This document shows, piece after piece, positions 32,682-44,012 of a stretch of DNA of 64,000 nucleotides (the stretch's first letter is position 1; every line of letters starts with the position of its first letter). The translations under genes were made by a program, and so were the position numbers. The stretch is from contig CM048844.1 in assembly GCA_026545765.1 (NCBI GenBank), positions 49,193,401 to 49,257,400 of the forward strand. The letters are read 5' to 3'. The notes under the pieces were generated by a model. It had not been told where the DNA came from. It ran no database searches and saw nothing but the letters and a program-made list of their open reading frames with translations. This DNA comes from Plantago major (taxonomy: Eukaryota > Streptophyta > Magnoliopsida > Lamiales > Plantaginaceae).

Positions 32682-33744
32682 TCCAAGCTTCTCGGATGTT
32701 TCCTACCTCTTCTCCTACTCCGAAGGGAGTTGGAAATTTCATTCTGTTGTGTAAGGTGGATGAAATAGCCCGGAATTGGTTGAGTCTTGGGCGCCCAAAG
32801 ATGGCGTTATAGTTGAAGGTCCGATCAACCACGACAAATCGGACCGACTGGGTTACCCTGGCCGGGAAGGTTCCGAGTGAAACGTGCAACGTAACACTTC
32901 CTAGTGGTCGAACAGTTCCTCCTCCAAACCCTAGTATAGAGGTGTGAACTCTGTCGTAGCGGATTCTTCCCAACTCCATCTGATCTAGTGTCCTCTTAGA
33001 GATGATATTCGAAGAACTCCCGGTATCCACAAGAATTTTGTTCACTCGATAAGTCGCGATGGTCAATGAAACTACAAGAGGAACGTCCGGGTCGTCAATC
33101 TCCTCACCTCCTGCCGTAGGAGGGGGAATTTCGCTATCGTCAAAAGATATTGCATTTGTTCCTCGAATCGCGGGGGCACCGTACGCCCTATCATTGTTCC
33201 GAAGGTTTTGGGCGGTCCGCTCTCTTGCATTCCTGCTATCACCTCCAGAGGGTCCGCCTGCGATAGTGTTGATCACTCCGCTGTACGGAGGGTTCTCCAT
33301 TTCCGTCTCATCGCCGTACCTGTATGGATGTACTTTCATGCGTGGCGGATAGCCTACTGGCGGAGGTGGCAAAGATAGTGGGCGAGGTGGTGGGTCTGCA
33401 GCGTTATCCTCCCTCCTCCGCTCCGTTCTATCGTGCCTGTAAGGCTCGTCCGCATATATGTGCTCCTTCAACTTGCCTTCTCTCACCAGGTGTTCGACCG
33501 CTGTTTTTAACTGGATACAGTCGTCAGTCTCATGGCCTTTGCTCTTGTGAAATTTGCAGTATCCCTTCGCATTTCTGTTTCTCCGATTATGGGATGGCTT
33601 TGGCCATTGGATGTCCAACTTTTTCTCCACAATAGTGGCCAAGATGTCGGATCTCGGCTTATTGAGGCGTGTAGTCCGCGAATCTCCTGGGCGGACTCCT
33701 CTCCCTGTAAATGCCTTTGTCTCTGTGATCTTTCTTCGGGTCAA
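32626..33744 (-). CDS. gag-pro: gag zinc knuckle plus aspartic protease of element B
   Basis: A 372-codon frame joining the C-terminal gag (knuckle CKFHKSKGHETDDC, CX2HX4HX4C, near 33560-33515) to a retropepsin-like protease (ILVDTGSSSNIISKRTLDQM, near 33040-32985, the DTG/S catalytic loop). A long Pro-rich linker lies between. Gag and protease therefore share a frame. Element A lacks exactly this protease segment. The frame ends at 32626 by a shift into the linker to RT. Confidence 0.82.
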   Translation of the reverse strand: MTRRKITETKAFTGRGVRPGDSRTTRLNKPRSDILATIVEKKLDIQWPKPSHNRRNRNAKGYCKFHKSKGHETDDCIQLKTAVEHLVREGKLKEHIYADEPYRHDRTERRREDNAADPPPRPLSLPPPPVGYPPRMKVHPYRYGDETEMENPPYSGVINTIAGGPSGGDSRNARERTAQNLRNNDRAYGAPAIRGTNAISFDDSEIPPPTAGGEEIDDPDVPLVVSLTIATYRVNKILVDTGSSSNIISKRTLDQMELGRIRYDRVHTSILGFGGGTVRPLGSVTLHVSLGTFPARVTQSVRFVVVDRTFNYNAIFGRPRLNQFRAISSTLHNRMKFPTPFGVGEEVGNIREAWSVTLCPREGHLPPFWQLR

Positions 33745-35174
33745 ACTTCCCCTGGCGTTGCTCTTGTCTTTGCGGTTCCTTTCCCTTCTTCGATCCCGCT
33801 CGGACTGGTACGTTCCTTCGGTATTCTTCTCCGTACATCACCTCCTCACAGATGTCATCCAAGTGCTTTTCACTCCTCACTTCTTGACTAGAGAGCTTCC
33901 TCCATTTCGGAGTTGTAAGTATTAGCATACGGTGTGGACCGTTCTTTAATACTATGGGGCTCAACTCGAGTACTTCCGTATTGAAGCGATCTAGGAAAGT
34001 TCAAGATCTTCTGTTCCTTTAGATGACTTCGGCCAGGTGCTCTACAGTACGTTTTCTTCTTTTTGATTTTCCGAACCGTGCTAAGAACTTAGAAGATAGA
34101 TCTGCATACGACCTTATTGACTTGTTCGGCAAAGCGGTGTACCAATCCATAGCCGTGCGAAGAGGTGGGAGAACGTAAGGGCTTTAGTATTGTCACTCAG
34201 CCCTTTGGAATCCATCTTGCTGTTGTACCTTGTCAGGTGACCCACGGGACAAGTATCCCCGTAGTAGTATTCCAAGTTCGGAATCACTTGGTCCGAGTTC
34301 CTATTTCTTTCCTTTTCCCTCATGATATCATCACACAGAGGGTTTGGAGCACTTGTAGTGATCTGCTCGTGGTCTTTACCAGCGTCCGAGGTTGATTTGG
34401 GTTTCTAAAGCTTTTTGTTAGGCGAGATTTCGTCATTGTCATGACCTCTCTCCGTGGATGGATCGCGACATCTCAGGGGAGTTCGTCTATGGGACAACCT
34501 GGAATGGTCTCGCTACATGATCTCTGTCCCTCATGGAGCTTGTCGCAGACCTCTGGTACTGTTACCTCCTTCTTGGTGCTCTCTCCTCCCATTCGGGCTT
34601 CCTTCACCCCGAACTTGCGAAGCAGAGGCCCGTCGGTCTAGAAGATTTCGCAAATCCTCATGGTGCGGCTGATCTCCCAACCTCTGTTGGATCGGACGCT
34701 GTCTGTTTCTTGACAAGGCGGGCTCCGCTTGAACCGGAGTAACCACTGGCGGAGTGGCTTGCTGAGGATGGGCATTGTTAGACCCTAGGCATCCTTGGAT
34801 AATCGTGAGCAACCTATCAAACTGAGTTTCGCTTAGTCCGAGGTCGCTTGTGCGGAAATGCGACCATCGGGCATCGTAAACTGTTGACCTGTGGTAGGGC
34901 CTTGAGCTTCTGCCGGAGAAGCTCGTGCTACCCCTTCTCCCTGGTCCGTAGGCACGATATTCACAGGGACGCTTTGGCCTCCTCTAAGAGGGGCGTCTCT
35001 TTCCTCATCCGAGGATGGGCTGGCGGTCCGCCCGTCGCTCGGATATCTCCTTCCAGCGTTCCTTCCATCCACAGCGGCCCATCGTCCCCGGGTGGGCGGA
35101 CGTCCTCGTGGGCGTGGTGGTGGTGTTCCCACGCCTGCAGCACTAGTCCGAGCTGTTCGTCTCGTTCTAGCCAT
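33659..35174 (-). pseudogene. gag: gag N-terminal part of element B, frameshifted
   Basis: The start is ATG 35174 (MARTRRTARTSAAG), about 35 nt beyond the primer site. The N-terminus is Arg/Pro-rich and is followed by APLRGGQSVPVNIVPTD, which is the sequence where the window begins in element A. Frame changes near 34830, 34530, 34110 and 33960 break the capsid region. Confidence 0.8.
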
Positions 35175-35208
35175 CAGCACAACACAAACACAGATCTTTT
35201 TGTAAAGA

Positions 35209-35226
35209 TTCCCACAGACGGCGCCA
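35209..35226 (-). other. primer binding site of element B
   Basis: On the minus strand TGGCGCCGTCTGTGGGAA starts 3 nt inside the 5' LTR edge. The TGGCGCC start and position fit a tRNA-primed minus-strand site of plant Ty3/gypsy elements. I have not matched the exact tRNA. Confidence 0.75.
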
Positions 35227-35229
35227 AAA

Positions 35230-36429
35230 TGTTGAGGGATAAAACCTCAAACACCAACACTACTACTATAAGTAACCTAATCTAAGATCCACCTCCAATT
35301 CATAGTAATAGAAATACATGTCCTACCGAGACAGAATTTGTAATTTGCTATTCTCTTGCCTAGCAGACAAAGATTTACCTACACGGAAAGGATGATTCAT
35401 TCGGATCGACATGGGAGTCCAACTACATTGCATTGCCAGAATCCGTGTTGTATATTTGAAAGAGGTTGACCTCCTTGCTTCTCTCATGTACACGCTCTGA
35501 GATTTGACTATCTTTTGCCTTTTCCCTTCTAGAGAAGATATTAATCGTAGAGAAAATGGAATTTCCACAATAAATGAAAACCCCTCTGATAGGATTTGAG
35601 AATACAAATCCTTGTTGCGGCCCCAAAATGGACTTGAAGTCCGAGAGAAGGCTTGTCCGAGTAAGAGTACCTGAAAGGACTAAGTGGGGGGGGGGGGGGG
35701 GTTAGAATGGATTACCCGGATTGCCTAAGTCAATCCGGAAGGAGGCTTTACTCAAAGGAGAAATGAAAGCTCTCAATGCAATAGTAGCGGGAAAGGTTAA
35801 GATATCAAGAGATACTTGTTACTATGGAATTATCACCTGCCTTAAGGTCTTGGACCTTGTGCTATATTTATAGTTATCATATACTTATGAAGTAGCTCAT
35901 AAGATGATGCCAAGTGTATGCCTCAGATTTGGACACCAATGCTACCTTTGGCCCATGGCCCATTAGTGAATAGTAATCCAATACTAATTAATGGGCCGGG
36001 AGGGTAGTTTGGTCCTTTCCCTCTGAGAATACTGTTCCGCACGTTGGGTCCGTGTTAGTCCCTCGGACAGACCTGTCTGCTTGGTTGATCTGCCCTTGGG
36101 TGACTCTGGATGTCCGAGCCTAAAGTCTCACGGAAGTATCTCAGTGGTTCTGTTATATACGTTTTGGGCTTATCGTGATGCTGGCGTCCGAGATTTCCTC
36201 GTCCGGTCCGTTTGGCATCTCTGTACTGGCGTGGCCAGGTTTGTAAGTCCTTCTCCCAGCTAGCTCGGACTAGCTGTAAGGTTGTAGTGACCTTTAGCGT
36301 ACTGGTCGATTCACTTTGGGCGGACCATGTGAGGTCGGACCAGTACTGAATTGGCTGATTAAGCCGTGATGCGCTTTAGGACACGCTCTATGGCGCCCTT
36401 AACGGATTGGACACATGTCCGTAACAACA
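35230..36429 (-). repeat. 5' LTR of element B, enlarged to 1200 bp
   Basis: Ends are identical in form to the 3' LTR (21955-22797). The extra length comes from the plastid-like insert at 35299-35632 and a 16-G tract at 35686-35701. The sense TATA box (TATAAATATA) is at 35863-35872 on the minus strand. The insert lies downstream of the promoter in element sense. Confidence 0.93.
35299..35632. other. 334-bp insert in the 5' LTR, probably plastid-derived
   Basis: Absent from the partner LTR, which reads straight across (CTCCAA|CTTGAAG). The stretch around 35375-35490 (TACACGGAAAGGATGATTCA, GTCCAACTACATTGCATTGC, GAGGTTGACCTCCTTGCTTC) matches my memory of chloroplast inverted-repeat sequence. The remaining part (35500-35630) also looks organellar but may come from another place in the plastome. 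No clear target duplication is seen, which fits end-joining of organelle DNA. Confidence 0.55.
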
Positions 36430-36886
36430 CTAATAATTTAGTACCTAAGTTTTTTCGTGCTAAAACTTTTATGCCAATTATAACTAATCCTATATGGGCA
36501 AATTGTTTTCCAGACTGTTTTATTTTCTGTATAGTTTCTGGAGAAAATAAATCTATAGTTACTGTTTTGTCAATAACTCTGAGACTTTCTTCTCTACTAC
36601 TTCATATTAGAACTGTGTTAATATTTCTAAATCCTGTTTGATATAATACTCTTGGATTTAATATATCTAATTGGTGTTGATTATATAAGTCTATATTTCT
36701 ATCTAAATTTATTTGTTCTTCTAACTGTATAATCTGTTGATTACTAGTAGATCCTGATCCTCTTCTTATTATTCTGTTGAGAAAACTATCTGATGTAACA
36801 ATACTTTGTATGTTACTAGTTGAGTTTCTAGGTTCTTGTAATGTCCTACTTCTTCCTAAAAAGTTCCTATTCTGTTGAATACTCAT
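36430..36886 (-). pseudogene. EPRV ORF3 start and movement protein N-terminal part, copy 1
   Basis: ATG at 36886-36884 overlaps the stop of ORF2 as ATGA. The frame (NRNFLGRSRTLQEPRNST) runs to a TGA at 36604-36602, where copy 4 has CGA. The downstream part (RVIDKTVTIDLFSPE) is the beginning of the 30K-type movement domain. Element B interrupts it at 36429. Confidence 0.8.
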
Positions 36887-37245
36887 TTTCTTGGTGCCCA
36901 ATGTGTATAAGGTGTAGGTTTTCTTTTTATTCTAACTTCTTCTGCTAGACTTAGTCTGTTAATACCACTAATTATTTTATCTAGATCGTTATCTATAGTC
37001 TGTGTACTTGGTGATGTCTTATTAATATTTTCTAAAATTTTATTTAATTTGTCGATAATCTGTAATAACAAACTTATAATAAAGTTAAATAGATTAGGAT
37101 AAGTCTTATCGGCTCTACTTGTTCCTGTATAAACAGTGAAACCAGTAATTTCTTCTTTATTTTCCTCGGCTTTATATCTTTTAGCGTCAGTTAACGCATG
37201 TATATATTCTTTTGTTTTTTCCAGTTTTAACTTTCTACTATATTT
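36883..37245 (-). CDS. EPRV ORF2, copy 1, no ATG
   Basis: An open frame of about 120 codons overlapping the end of ORF1 by 19 nt and ending in the TGA of the ATGA junction. It contains GFTVYTGTSRADKTYPNLFN and a helix-rich C-terminal half (DLDKIISGINRLSLAEEVRI). The position matches the small virion-associated ORF2 of badnaviruses and tungroviruses. I cannot claim sequence homology. No in-frame ATG is present in any copy. Confidence 0.6.
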   Translation of the reverse strand, partial: KYSRKLKLEKTKEYIHALTDAKRYKAEENKEEITGFTVYTGTSRADKTYPNLFNFIISLLLQIIDKLNKILENINKTSPSTQTIDNDLDKIISGINRLSLAEEVRIKRKPTPYTHWAPRK

Positions 37246-37370
37246 TTAACAGTACTAATAACGTGTTCTAAATTAATAACCTGTTTTTCTACTTTATGTA
37301 ATAAATCTTTGGCTTCTAAAATCTGTCGGGGTTTTGAATCTTCTAATAAAAATCCTTCAAAAGATAGTCA
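37227..37370 (-). pseudogene. EPRV ORF1 remnant, copy 1
   Basis: Only the last 45 or so codons remain (KPRQILEAKDLLHKVEKQV to VKNIVES). About 220 bp present in copies 2 and 4 are deleted here. Confidence 0.6.
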
Positions 37371-37559
37371 TAAAGTCTTATTTCTAAAGTAAATGCAAAA
37401 TAATAGACCAATAAATTCCAACTAAGAATCTTAACAATATTTTGAGCATAATTAATCCCTTATCTTCACCTAGAAGGGTTCTTGATTTTTAATGTGGACT
37501 TCCAACACAATCGCCACTTATCAAGCCTGTTCCAGTATTTTAGATTTAAGATCAACAAT

Positions 37560-37571
37560 GCTCTGATACCA
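37560..37571 (-). other. EPRV primer binding site (tRNA-Met type)
   Basis: On the minus strand TGGTATCAGAGC, the conserved caulimovirid site complementary to the 3' end of initiator tRNA-Met. It is preceded by TTAA and followed by ATTG. It defines position 1 of the viral map. It is the only such site in the window, because copies 2, 3 and 4 are truncated short of it. Confidence 0.88.
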
Positions 37572-38183
37572 TTAAGGGGGGTACAGGCGGATTTTAGCGG
37601 TCTCCGTTAACCAAAAACGTGCATATTTTTTACACAACATATTTTAAAGAAAATTGTAACTTTAATAAGATGAAAAAATACTTACAAGATATGAGCGGTT
37701 TATGAACAGCGTGAGTTTGTAACAGCGGATGCAGTAGCGTCGGATGCAGTATGAACAGCGTGAGATTTATACTTTTTTTTTTTTTTTTTAAGACTTAAGT
37801 ATGAAGTTCGGAAGGTGTTTGAAGGATTTAAGTAATGAAGCTAAGGGAATAGGCTAAAAGTTTAAGCTGCCATGAGTTGGTTTTTGAAAGTAAGTATATT
37901 GATTGCTGGGTAATTGATTTGTGGTTACAACTGAAAGAATAGCTGGCTTTTATAGCCTTACGAATGGTAACCTTCTAAACCGGTTTTATGACCGGCTGCT
38001 TATCTATATAATAAAATAAGAAAACAGAAAGAATCTATCTACGTGTAAAGAAAAGAATATTTCTTGACGTCATTGCTTGCGTTTTTCCTTTTATTGGAAC
38101 CGTCCATCTATCTTTGTTTCTTGAAATCTCTGTTGACGTCATTGCTTACGTTTTTTCCTTTTCATTGAAACCGTCATCTGTTT
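37572..38183 (-). promoter_or_regulatory. EPRV intergenic promoter region, copy 2
   Basis: Same layout as copy 1: TGACGTCA at 38134-38141 and 38065-38072, TATAAAA at 37948-37954, and a leader with direct repeats around 37701-37765. The TATA box points at the primer site and copy 1 ORFs, so the joint keeps a complete promoter-leader arrangement. Confidence 0.72.
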
Positions 38184-39926
38184 TTAGAAGTCTCTGTAGT
38201 TGCTGTCAACTGTGGGAATAGTGTTGGTGTCTAGATCAGACTGGCTGTCTTGCATGTTTTCGTCTTCTGAGAATGGCCATGGTGTCTCTTCATTATTATT
38301 GATATGTTGTTTTTCCAATGTATTGCCTTCCCCTACAAATGGAAGGAGCATGTCCCAGTTTGTTGCTGTCCAGATCTGAGTGTAATGTCCTTCTGCCATT
38401 AGTTTGTACTCAAACCAAGGAAAATATATGGGAAGAGCTGGAGTCTTATGTTGTGTCTTTATAACTCCTAAAACTGTATCAGGATTTGGTTCATGGAGCC
38501 AATAAAGACTGGAAAAATTAATGTGATCTTCAATTTGTACTGCTTCTTCTAGCAATGCCTGATCATTAGGTCTGTTGCTGATGAAAATTCTTTTTCTAGG
38601 GCTTTGTATGTATAGTCATTCTGGGAAGGATGCAAAAATCTTAAATCCTACTGTCTGTGAATGAGAAGCAACATTTCCTGCTACTAATGTGAACTTCTCA
38701 CCAAAAGTGTTAATAATTTTTTCTGTAATGTCAGTGAGACTGAATTTGATGTAATCAATCATACCATAATGGTAAAATTGAGTAATCAATTCTTGTGGAA
38801 TGTCTGTTTCTCCCAAATCTATCTGTAATAATAATATGCCTGTATCTTTTCAGTCTCTGTTTATTCTTTCTATCACTTTTATTCCGGTATATTTTAACTC
38901 CCGGAACACTATCAGTACAATTTTTTGCTGTAATTTGTACAAGACTAAAGGAAACCCCGTACAAATTTTTTCGGATATAATGTCATCGAGACCTTCAATT
39001 CTGTCTAATACTGGCTTTAAAGTCTGTCTCCATGGAATGTCGATAATGCGAGCTTTAAAGCTGTTGAAATCTCTGTTGTATTTTTTACTCTTTCCTCAAG
39101 AGTAAAAATCTGTTGTTTTAATTTCTGATTTTCAACCTGTAATTTTGCTGTCAGTAATGTTGGGTTTTCTTTTTCTTTTTGGAGAATACGTCTTTCAAGC
39201 CTAACGATCTCTTCCACCTGTTTTTTGAAAATCTGTTCAGGGATTTGCTGTGTGATTTCTGAAAATGTTTTTACTTCTTCAGGTTCTATGAAGAAGTCTC
39301 TGAGTCTGAAATATTGTCTAGCCATAGCCATGGCTTCTGAAAAACTGTAAAATCCTTTGTAAAGAGGATCTGTGCACTGTATGTGATTTACAACTGTTTC
39401 CCATTTGTTGAAAATTCCAACTTTTGTGCCTCGAAAAATAATATAATGAGAAAATCTCCTAATATTAGTTTTTTTCTGGGGTTTTTTGGGCTGTTTCCAT
39501 AAAGAAATATCCCAGAGAGTTTAAAATCTGGACTTTCTTTGTGGACTCTGTAGGGAAAGTGTGTATGTGCCAGAGATTGTCAAGAAGACACTGTAGTTTG
39601 TCTGTTAAATTTATCCCAGACATGGGCCTAAATTTTTTAGTTTCATCTGTGCAGACTGGTAATGTGTTTGGGCCAAAAGTAATAGTTTTCTGTTGGGCCT
39701 GTGGGCTAGAATTTCTGTTAGGAAAATGTGTAAAAGAACTTGACCCTGTTTGTGAAAGGTTTTGGTTTGAAACTGTCATTGGCCAGAACACTGTTGTTGG
39801 CCAGGGTTTTTTGCTGTGGCTTTCTTGTTCTGTCTTGCTTTTTTCCTCATTAGAAATGTCCATTGCTGTGTCTCTATCTGTGTGTTGAGGATGTATGAGC
39901 CTTCTCATTTTCTGATTTTTATCCAT
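38184..39926 (-). pseudogene. EPRV ORF4, viroplasmin/transactivator-like, copy 2
   Basis: ATG at 39926 lies within the last codons of RNase H (overlap ATGGATAA). The frame (MDKNQKMRRLIHPQHTD) is open for 153 codons, then shifts near 39465. The viroplasmin-like segment (39450-39310) and the coiled coil (39331-39017) are in other frames, and the C-terminal part (38816-38184) is broken near 38610. Overlap with the polyprotein end suggests reinitiation or a subgenomic RNA. Confidence 0.72.
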
Positions 39927-41659
39927 GAAATAACCTGTTCAAATTTCTTGATAAGATATCAGCAATAGTATTATTGTTTCCTTTAATATGTTCAAAATTT
40001 ATAACATATCCACTTCCTTGTATTGTGTTTTGTAAATTAATCCATCTTGTCCTATTTAGTTTTTTACTTTGATCATTTTTAATAAATTTAACTATGGCTT
40101 CACAATCTGTTCTGACAGTAAATTCTTTGTTTAAGAAAATCTTAAATTTTTCTAATGCATTAATTAATGCCTGTATCTCATAATCTAAACTAGTCCAGTT
40201 TAATCCTGTTTTATTAAAATTTCCACTAGTATAAGCGCAAACCTTTTCACTATTTCTTGGTAAATATTTATTTGTTTTGCAAAGAAGAACAGCTCCCCAT
40301 CCTTCTTTACAACCATCTGTTTCTATGATGATGTAGTCTGTTACTAATGGTAATTCTAAAGGTTTAATCTTTTTAACCACTTCTTTTATTTCTTTAATTA
40401 ATTTAATATCTTCCTTATTAAATCTTTGTTGACCATTTTTTGTTGTTTTACTGTATAATGGTCCTACTAATTTCGATAAATTAGGAATAAATTTTCTAGC
40501 ATAATTTACTAATCCTAGAAATGCTTGTATCTGTTTTAGGTTTTCAAATTTTTCAGGGAAATCAATAATTTTTGTTGAAATATGGGGTTGTAATTCTATT
40601 TTTCCATTTCCGATTTCTAATCCTAGAAATGAAAATTTTCTTTTAAAAAGTTCCATCTTTCTTTTTGAAACTACTATATTATGTTTTTTGATTTCACTAA
40701 ATACCTGTTTCAAATGATTTTCATGTTCATAAATAGATTCACTAGCTACTAGGATGTCATCAATGTATACCATGCAAAAATCATATTTCAAAAATATGTT
40801 ATCCATAAATCTTTGAAAAATTGAAGGAGCGTTTTTTAGTCCAAAACTTAAAACATTCCATTCAAATTGTCCGTCTGAGCATGTAAAAGCTGTCCAGGGT
40901 TTGAAATCTTCTGATAACTTAAGCTGATTGTAACCTGATTTTAAATCGAATTTTGAGAAAATCTTTTCTTTTGAATTAAATTTATTAGAATATCTTTATT
41001 AGGTATATTATACCCATCATCTTCTGTATTATCATTTAGTCTTTTATAATTATAAACTATTCTAGCCTTTCCTCTTTTAATTTCACTAGATTTCCTACAA
41101 TAAATGATGCTGACCTATGTGGACTTTCTGATTTTCTTATTAAATTCGGTTTTATCATTTCAGGAATCTGATGTTTAAATTCTTCCTTATCTAAAGGACT
41201 ATATTCAATGTTTGCTGTTCTAATAGTAATATCAGGGTTTTTAATTTTAAATTTACATTCATATGCAACCCTTGACTTCATAATGTCTTCTCCTATTAAT
41301 CCTATTTTTTCTAAATGTAATATTATAGGATGATTACTACTTTTAGTAACATCTATTCCTTTTTCTAGTTCATGTGTCAACATGTTTGTGAGTAGTCTTA
41401 ATGTATCATTTTCTATACTGGTTTTTGAATGATTCTTTAAAAATTCTAAGTTTCCTAGTCCACCATGCTTCTGTGCCAACTCTGATGTTTGAGTATATTT
41501 TAAAGTTGGTATACTATAGGTATGTTTACTTATTGTAATGTAATTTTTTGCAATTGTGATAGCACCCTGTAATGCTAGAATAAAATTAAGTCCTAGAATA
41601 AAATCTTTAGATTTAACATACTCGGGACTAATATTTACTTGAGGAATATTGTATTTCAT
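39919..41659 (-). pseudogene. EPRV reverse transcriptase-RNase H, copy 2
   Basis: Two open blocks. The first (41659-41057) covers the protease C-terminal part and lead-in (NLEFLKNHSKTSIEND, TNMLTHELEKGIDVT). The second (40806-39919, 295 codons) covers the RT palm from YDFCMVYIDDILVASES through FLGLVNYARKFIPNLS and a full RNase H (IETDGCKEGWGAVLL, SLDYEIQALINALEKF, VRTDCEAIVKFI, HIKGNNNTIADILSR). A frameshift near 40965 and one near 41090 separate them. Confidence 0.9.
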
Positions 41660-41660
41660 A

Positions 41661-42092
41661 CTAATTTCCTGAGAAATCTATAAATTGTATTCCTATTGGG
41701 TCTATGTAATGTGTAATTGTCATTAATCTGTCTTCTATAGTTCTGGTGCCTAATTTGTATGATAATTCTTTTTTGTGTTGTAATACCATGCTATGTGAAA
41801 TTACACTTTTAGTTGCTCCTGTGTCTAAAAGGGCTGTAAGATCTAGATATTCATTATTATCTAGCCATAATCTACATTGTAAATTAATCATATTTGTTAT
41901 ATTTCTTGTTTGTATTAAGGTGAGTTCAGTGGACATATTGGTTAAATCTATATCTTCTAATGATTCTTTTTGCTTATTTTTATATACCCTATCTTTTATA
42001 TGTAAAACTTTTTCTTCTAAATTTTTAATTTTTAAACTATGTAATTCATTTGTTACTACAAATTTTTCTATTTTTTCTGTGATTAATTCCAC
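41661..42092 (-). pseudogene. EPRV aspartic protease region, copy 2
   Basis: Contains LDLTALLDTGATKSVISHSM with the DTGA catalytic loop of a retropepsin (near 41855-41800), preceded by a Lys/Glu-rich helix (EEKVLHIKDRVYKNKQKE) and STELTLIQTRNITNMINLQC. It would cleave the polyprotein. A frame change near 41665 interrupts the transition to RT. Confidence 0.82.
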
Positions 42093-44012
42093 ACTTTGTT
42101 CTTTTAATGGTTTTTTTATCTATAGACATATTTTGTTTATATAATAATTTTAGACATAGATAGCATATTTCTTTAAAGCATATATTACACTGTGATCTTT
42201 TTTCAATACTTGGAAAATATCCGCAATTAAAACATTTAATGTAATTATTTCCTCTTTTACTAATCCATTCATGTTTACAATCTTCTTCTTTATTCATATA
42301 AGTATAAGTAATTTTAGTAAGTTGGTTATTATTGTCATCACTACTGTAAATACTATAAATTGATTCATCATCCGAATCATTTATATCTAAAGGTTCTATT
42401 TTATATTCTCCTAGCTGTTCTACTAAGTTACTTCTTTCTACGTTTTTATTCTTGTTAGGACATCTGTTTGCTAAATGTTTTTCATCCCCACATATAAAAC
42501 ATCTACATTTTCTAGTCTGAGGTTTTTTAACATATCTATTACCTTATATGGTTTAAGTTCTTTCCTATATGTTGTACTTTTTCTTAGTTTCTTCTTAGGT
42601 GTACTATATTGACCATATGCTCGTGGTGTATAAATAGTTGTTTTGCAAAACGCATAAGCATTCTTTTTTAACTGTTCTTGTAGAGTTACTTCCTTACATT
42701 TATCTTCTAATATAGTAAATGTATAAGTAATTCTAGGTCCAATTCCTAAATTTTTTCCTTCACTAAACTGTTGTTTCCATGATTCATGAATATTTTTTCC
42801 TAAATCTCCTGGTAATTTAACAAAATATTTATCACATAAATCATCATTCATAGCTTGTCCTGTTTGAGATAATAATCTAGTAAAGTCTAATGTAAATTCA
42901 TTTATATATCTCATATCTGCTATACTTAATTGTTCTAAATTTCTAATAGCTGTATCTTGTATAAGAGTAGTATTTTTTGCTGGGTCTACTCCTAGTATTA
43001 TTGTTCTAATTTGGCTGGTGAAGTTATATGGGTTATCACCTATAGCTTTATGTCTGTTTATTTCATCTGGGTCTTGGGCTTTCTTACTTTGCCATATGCC
43101 TAAGGCTATTGGGCCTAATGTGGTTTCTAAATAAGAAAACATGTCCATACTATCTCGTTTATTTGTTCCCCATAATCTTACCACTGTTTGTTCCCATACT
43201 AATATCTCATCTCCCCAAAGTTGTGGTTTTTGTTTTTCTAATAATAACATATTTCCGCTATAAAGATTTCCTAATGGTAATCTAGGTCCTTGACTAACGT
43301 ATTTTGATTCTCCTGTATAATGTTGTGATGGAGGAGTCCATTTTTCTCTTCCTATTGTTTCCTCTGTACTTGTTCCTGGTTCTGTCCATTCCATTTTAGC
43401 TCTTTTTCTTATGTTTGCCATATCTTGGTCCATAAAAGCTTTTTCTTGTTTATAAAAATTAGAAATCATTGTTTTACCTTGTTGTATATCTTCTACTAGG
43501 GGTAAATTATAAAATTCTTGTAATTTACTATAACTTTCTTCATAAGTCCATCCTAATTCTGTAATACAGTCTATTATCATATCATCTACTTCTTCTTGAA
43601 TGTTTAACTCGGTAATTTTTTTATTAATAATATCATCAAATGTTTTAGTAGTTTCTTCAATTTTAAACCCTGTTGAAGGTTCTTCTTCTAAATAATCGAT
43701 TATACTAAAATCATTTTCTTCTTGTTCAAATTCATCAAATCCAATTATTATTTCATTTTCTTCATTATCTTCAGTATCTGTGTCATATATAGGATCTGTA
43801 TCATACTCTATATTCATAAAAGTATATTCTGTCTCAGTTTCATTTTCTTCATTCTGCTGATTTTCTTTTTTAAAATCTACAAATCTTAAACTTTGTGTTC
43901 CTTTAGCATCTTCATAAATATAACTCTTTTTTGGTTCTAGTATTGTACTATCTGGTTCCTGTAAATCTCCTAATGACCATTCAAGTCCTGCTAACTCTTC
44001 TGGATCTATTTT
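42093..44012 (-). pseudogene. EPRV coat protein and Cys-rich region, copy 2
   Basis: A 448-codon block (43817-42471) has the acidic N-terminus and coat core. A frameshift near 42545 moves the CCHC knuckle out of frame. The block 42297-42046 holds the second Cys motif CFNCGYFPSIEKRSQCNICF followed by KEICYLC. Together these fit CX2CX11CX2CX4CX2C exactly, a signature described for badnavirus and tungrovirus polyproteins. Confidence 0.86.

Larger units (their letters stand above)
21955..36429 (-). mobile_element. complete Ty3/gypsy Tat-type retrotransposon B, 14.5 kb
   Basis: Minus-strand element with both LTRs, a primer site, gag, protease, RT/RH, a second RNase H, integrase, three TATA-headed units on the opposite strand and a polypurine tract. 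The 5-bp duplication CTAAT flanks it. It lies inside the movement protein of EPRV copy 1. The long internal region, the extra genes antisense to gag-pol and the dual RNase H place it in the Tat lineage, close to Retand-type elements. Several frameshifts break gag and RT, while integrase is still open. Confidence 0.95.
36430..37571 (-). mobile_element. EPRV copy 1, 5' part (minus strand)
   Basis: Contains, right to left, the primer site, the leader, a deleted ORF1, ORF2 and the start of ORF3. It continues across element B at 21954. To the right it runs without break into the intergenic region of copy 2, showing a head-to-tail joint. Confidence 0.9.
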
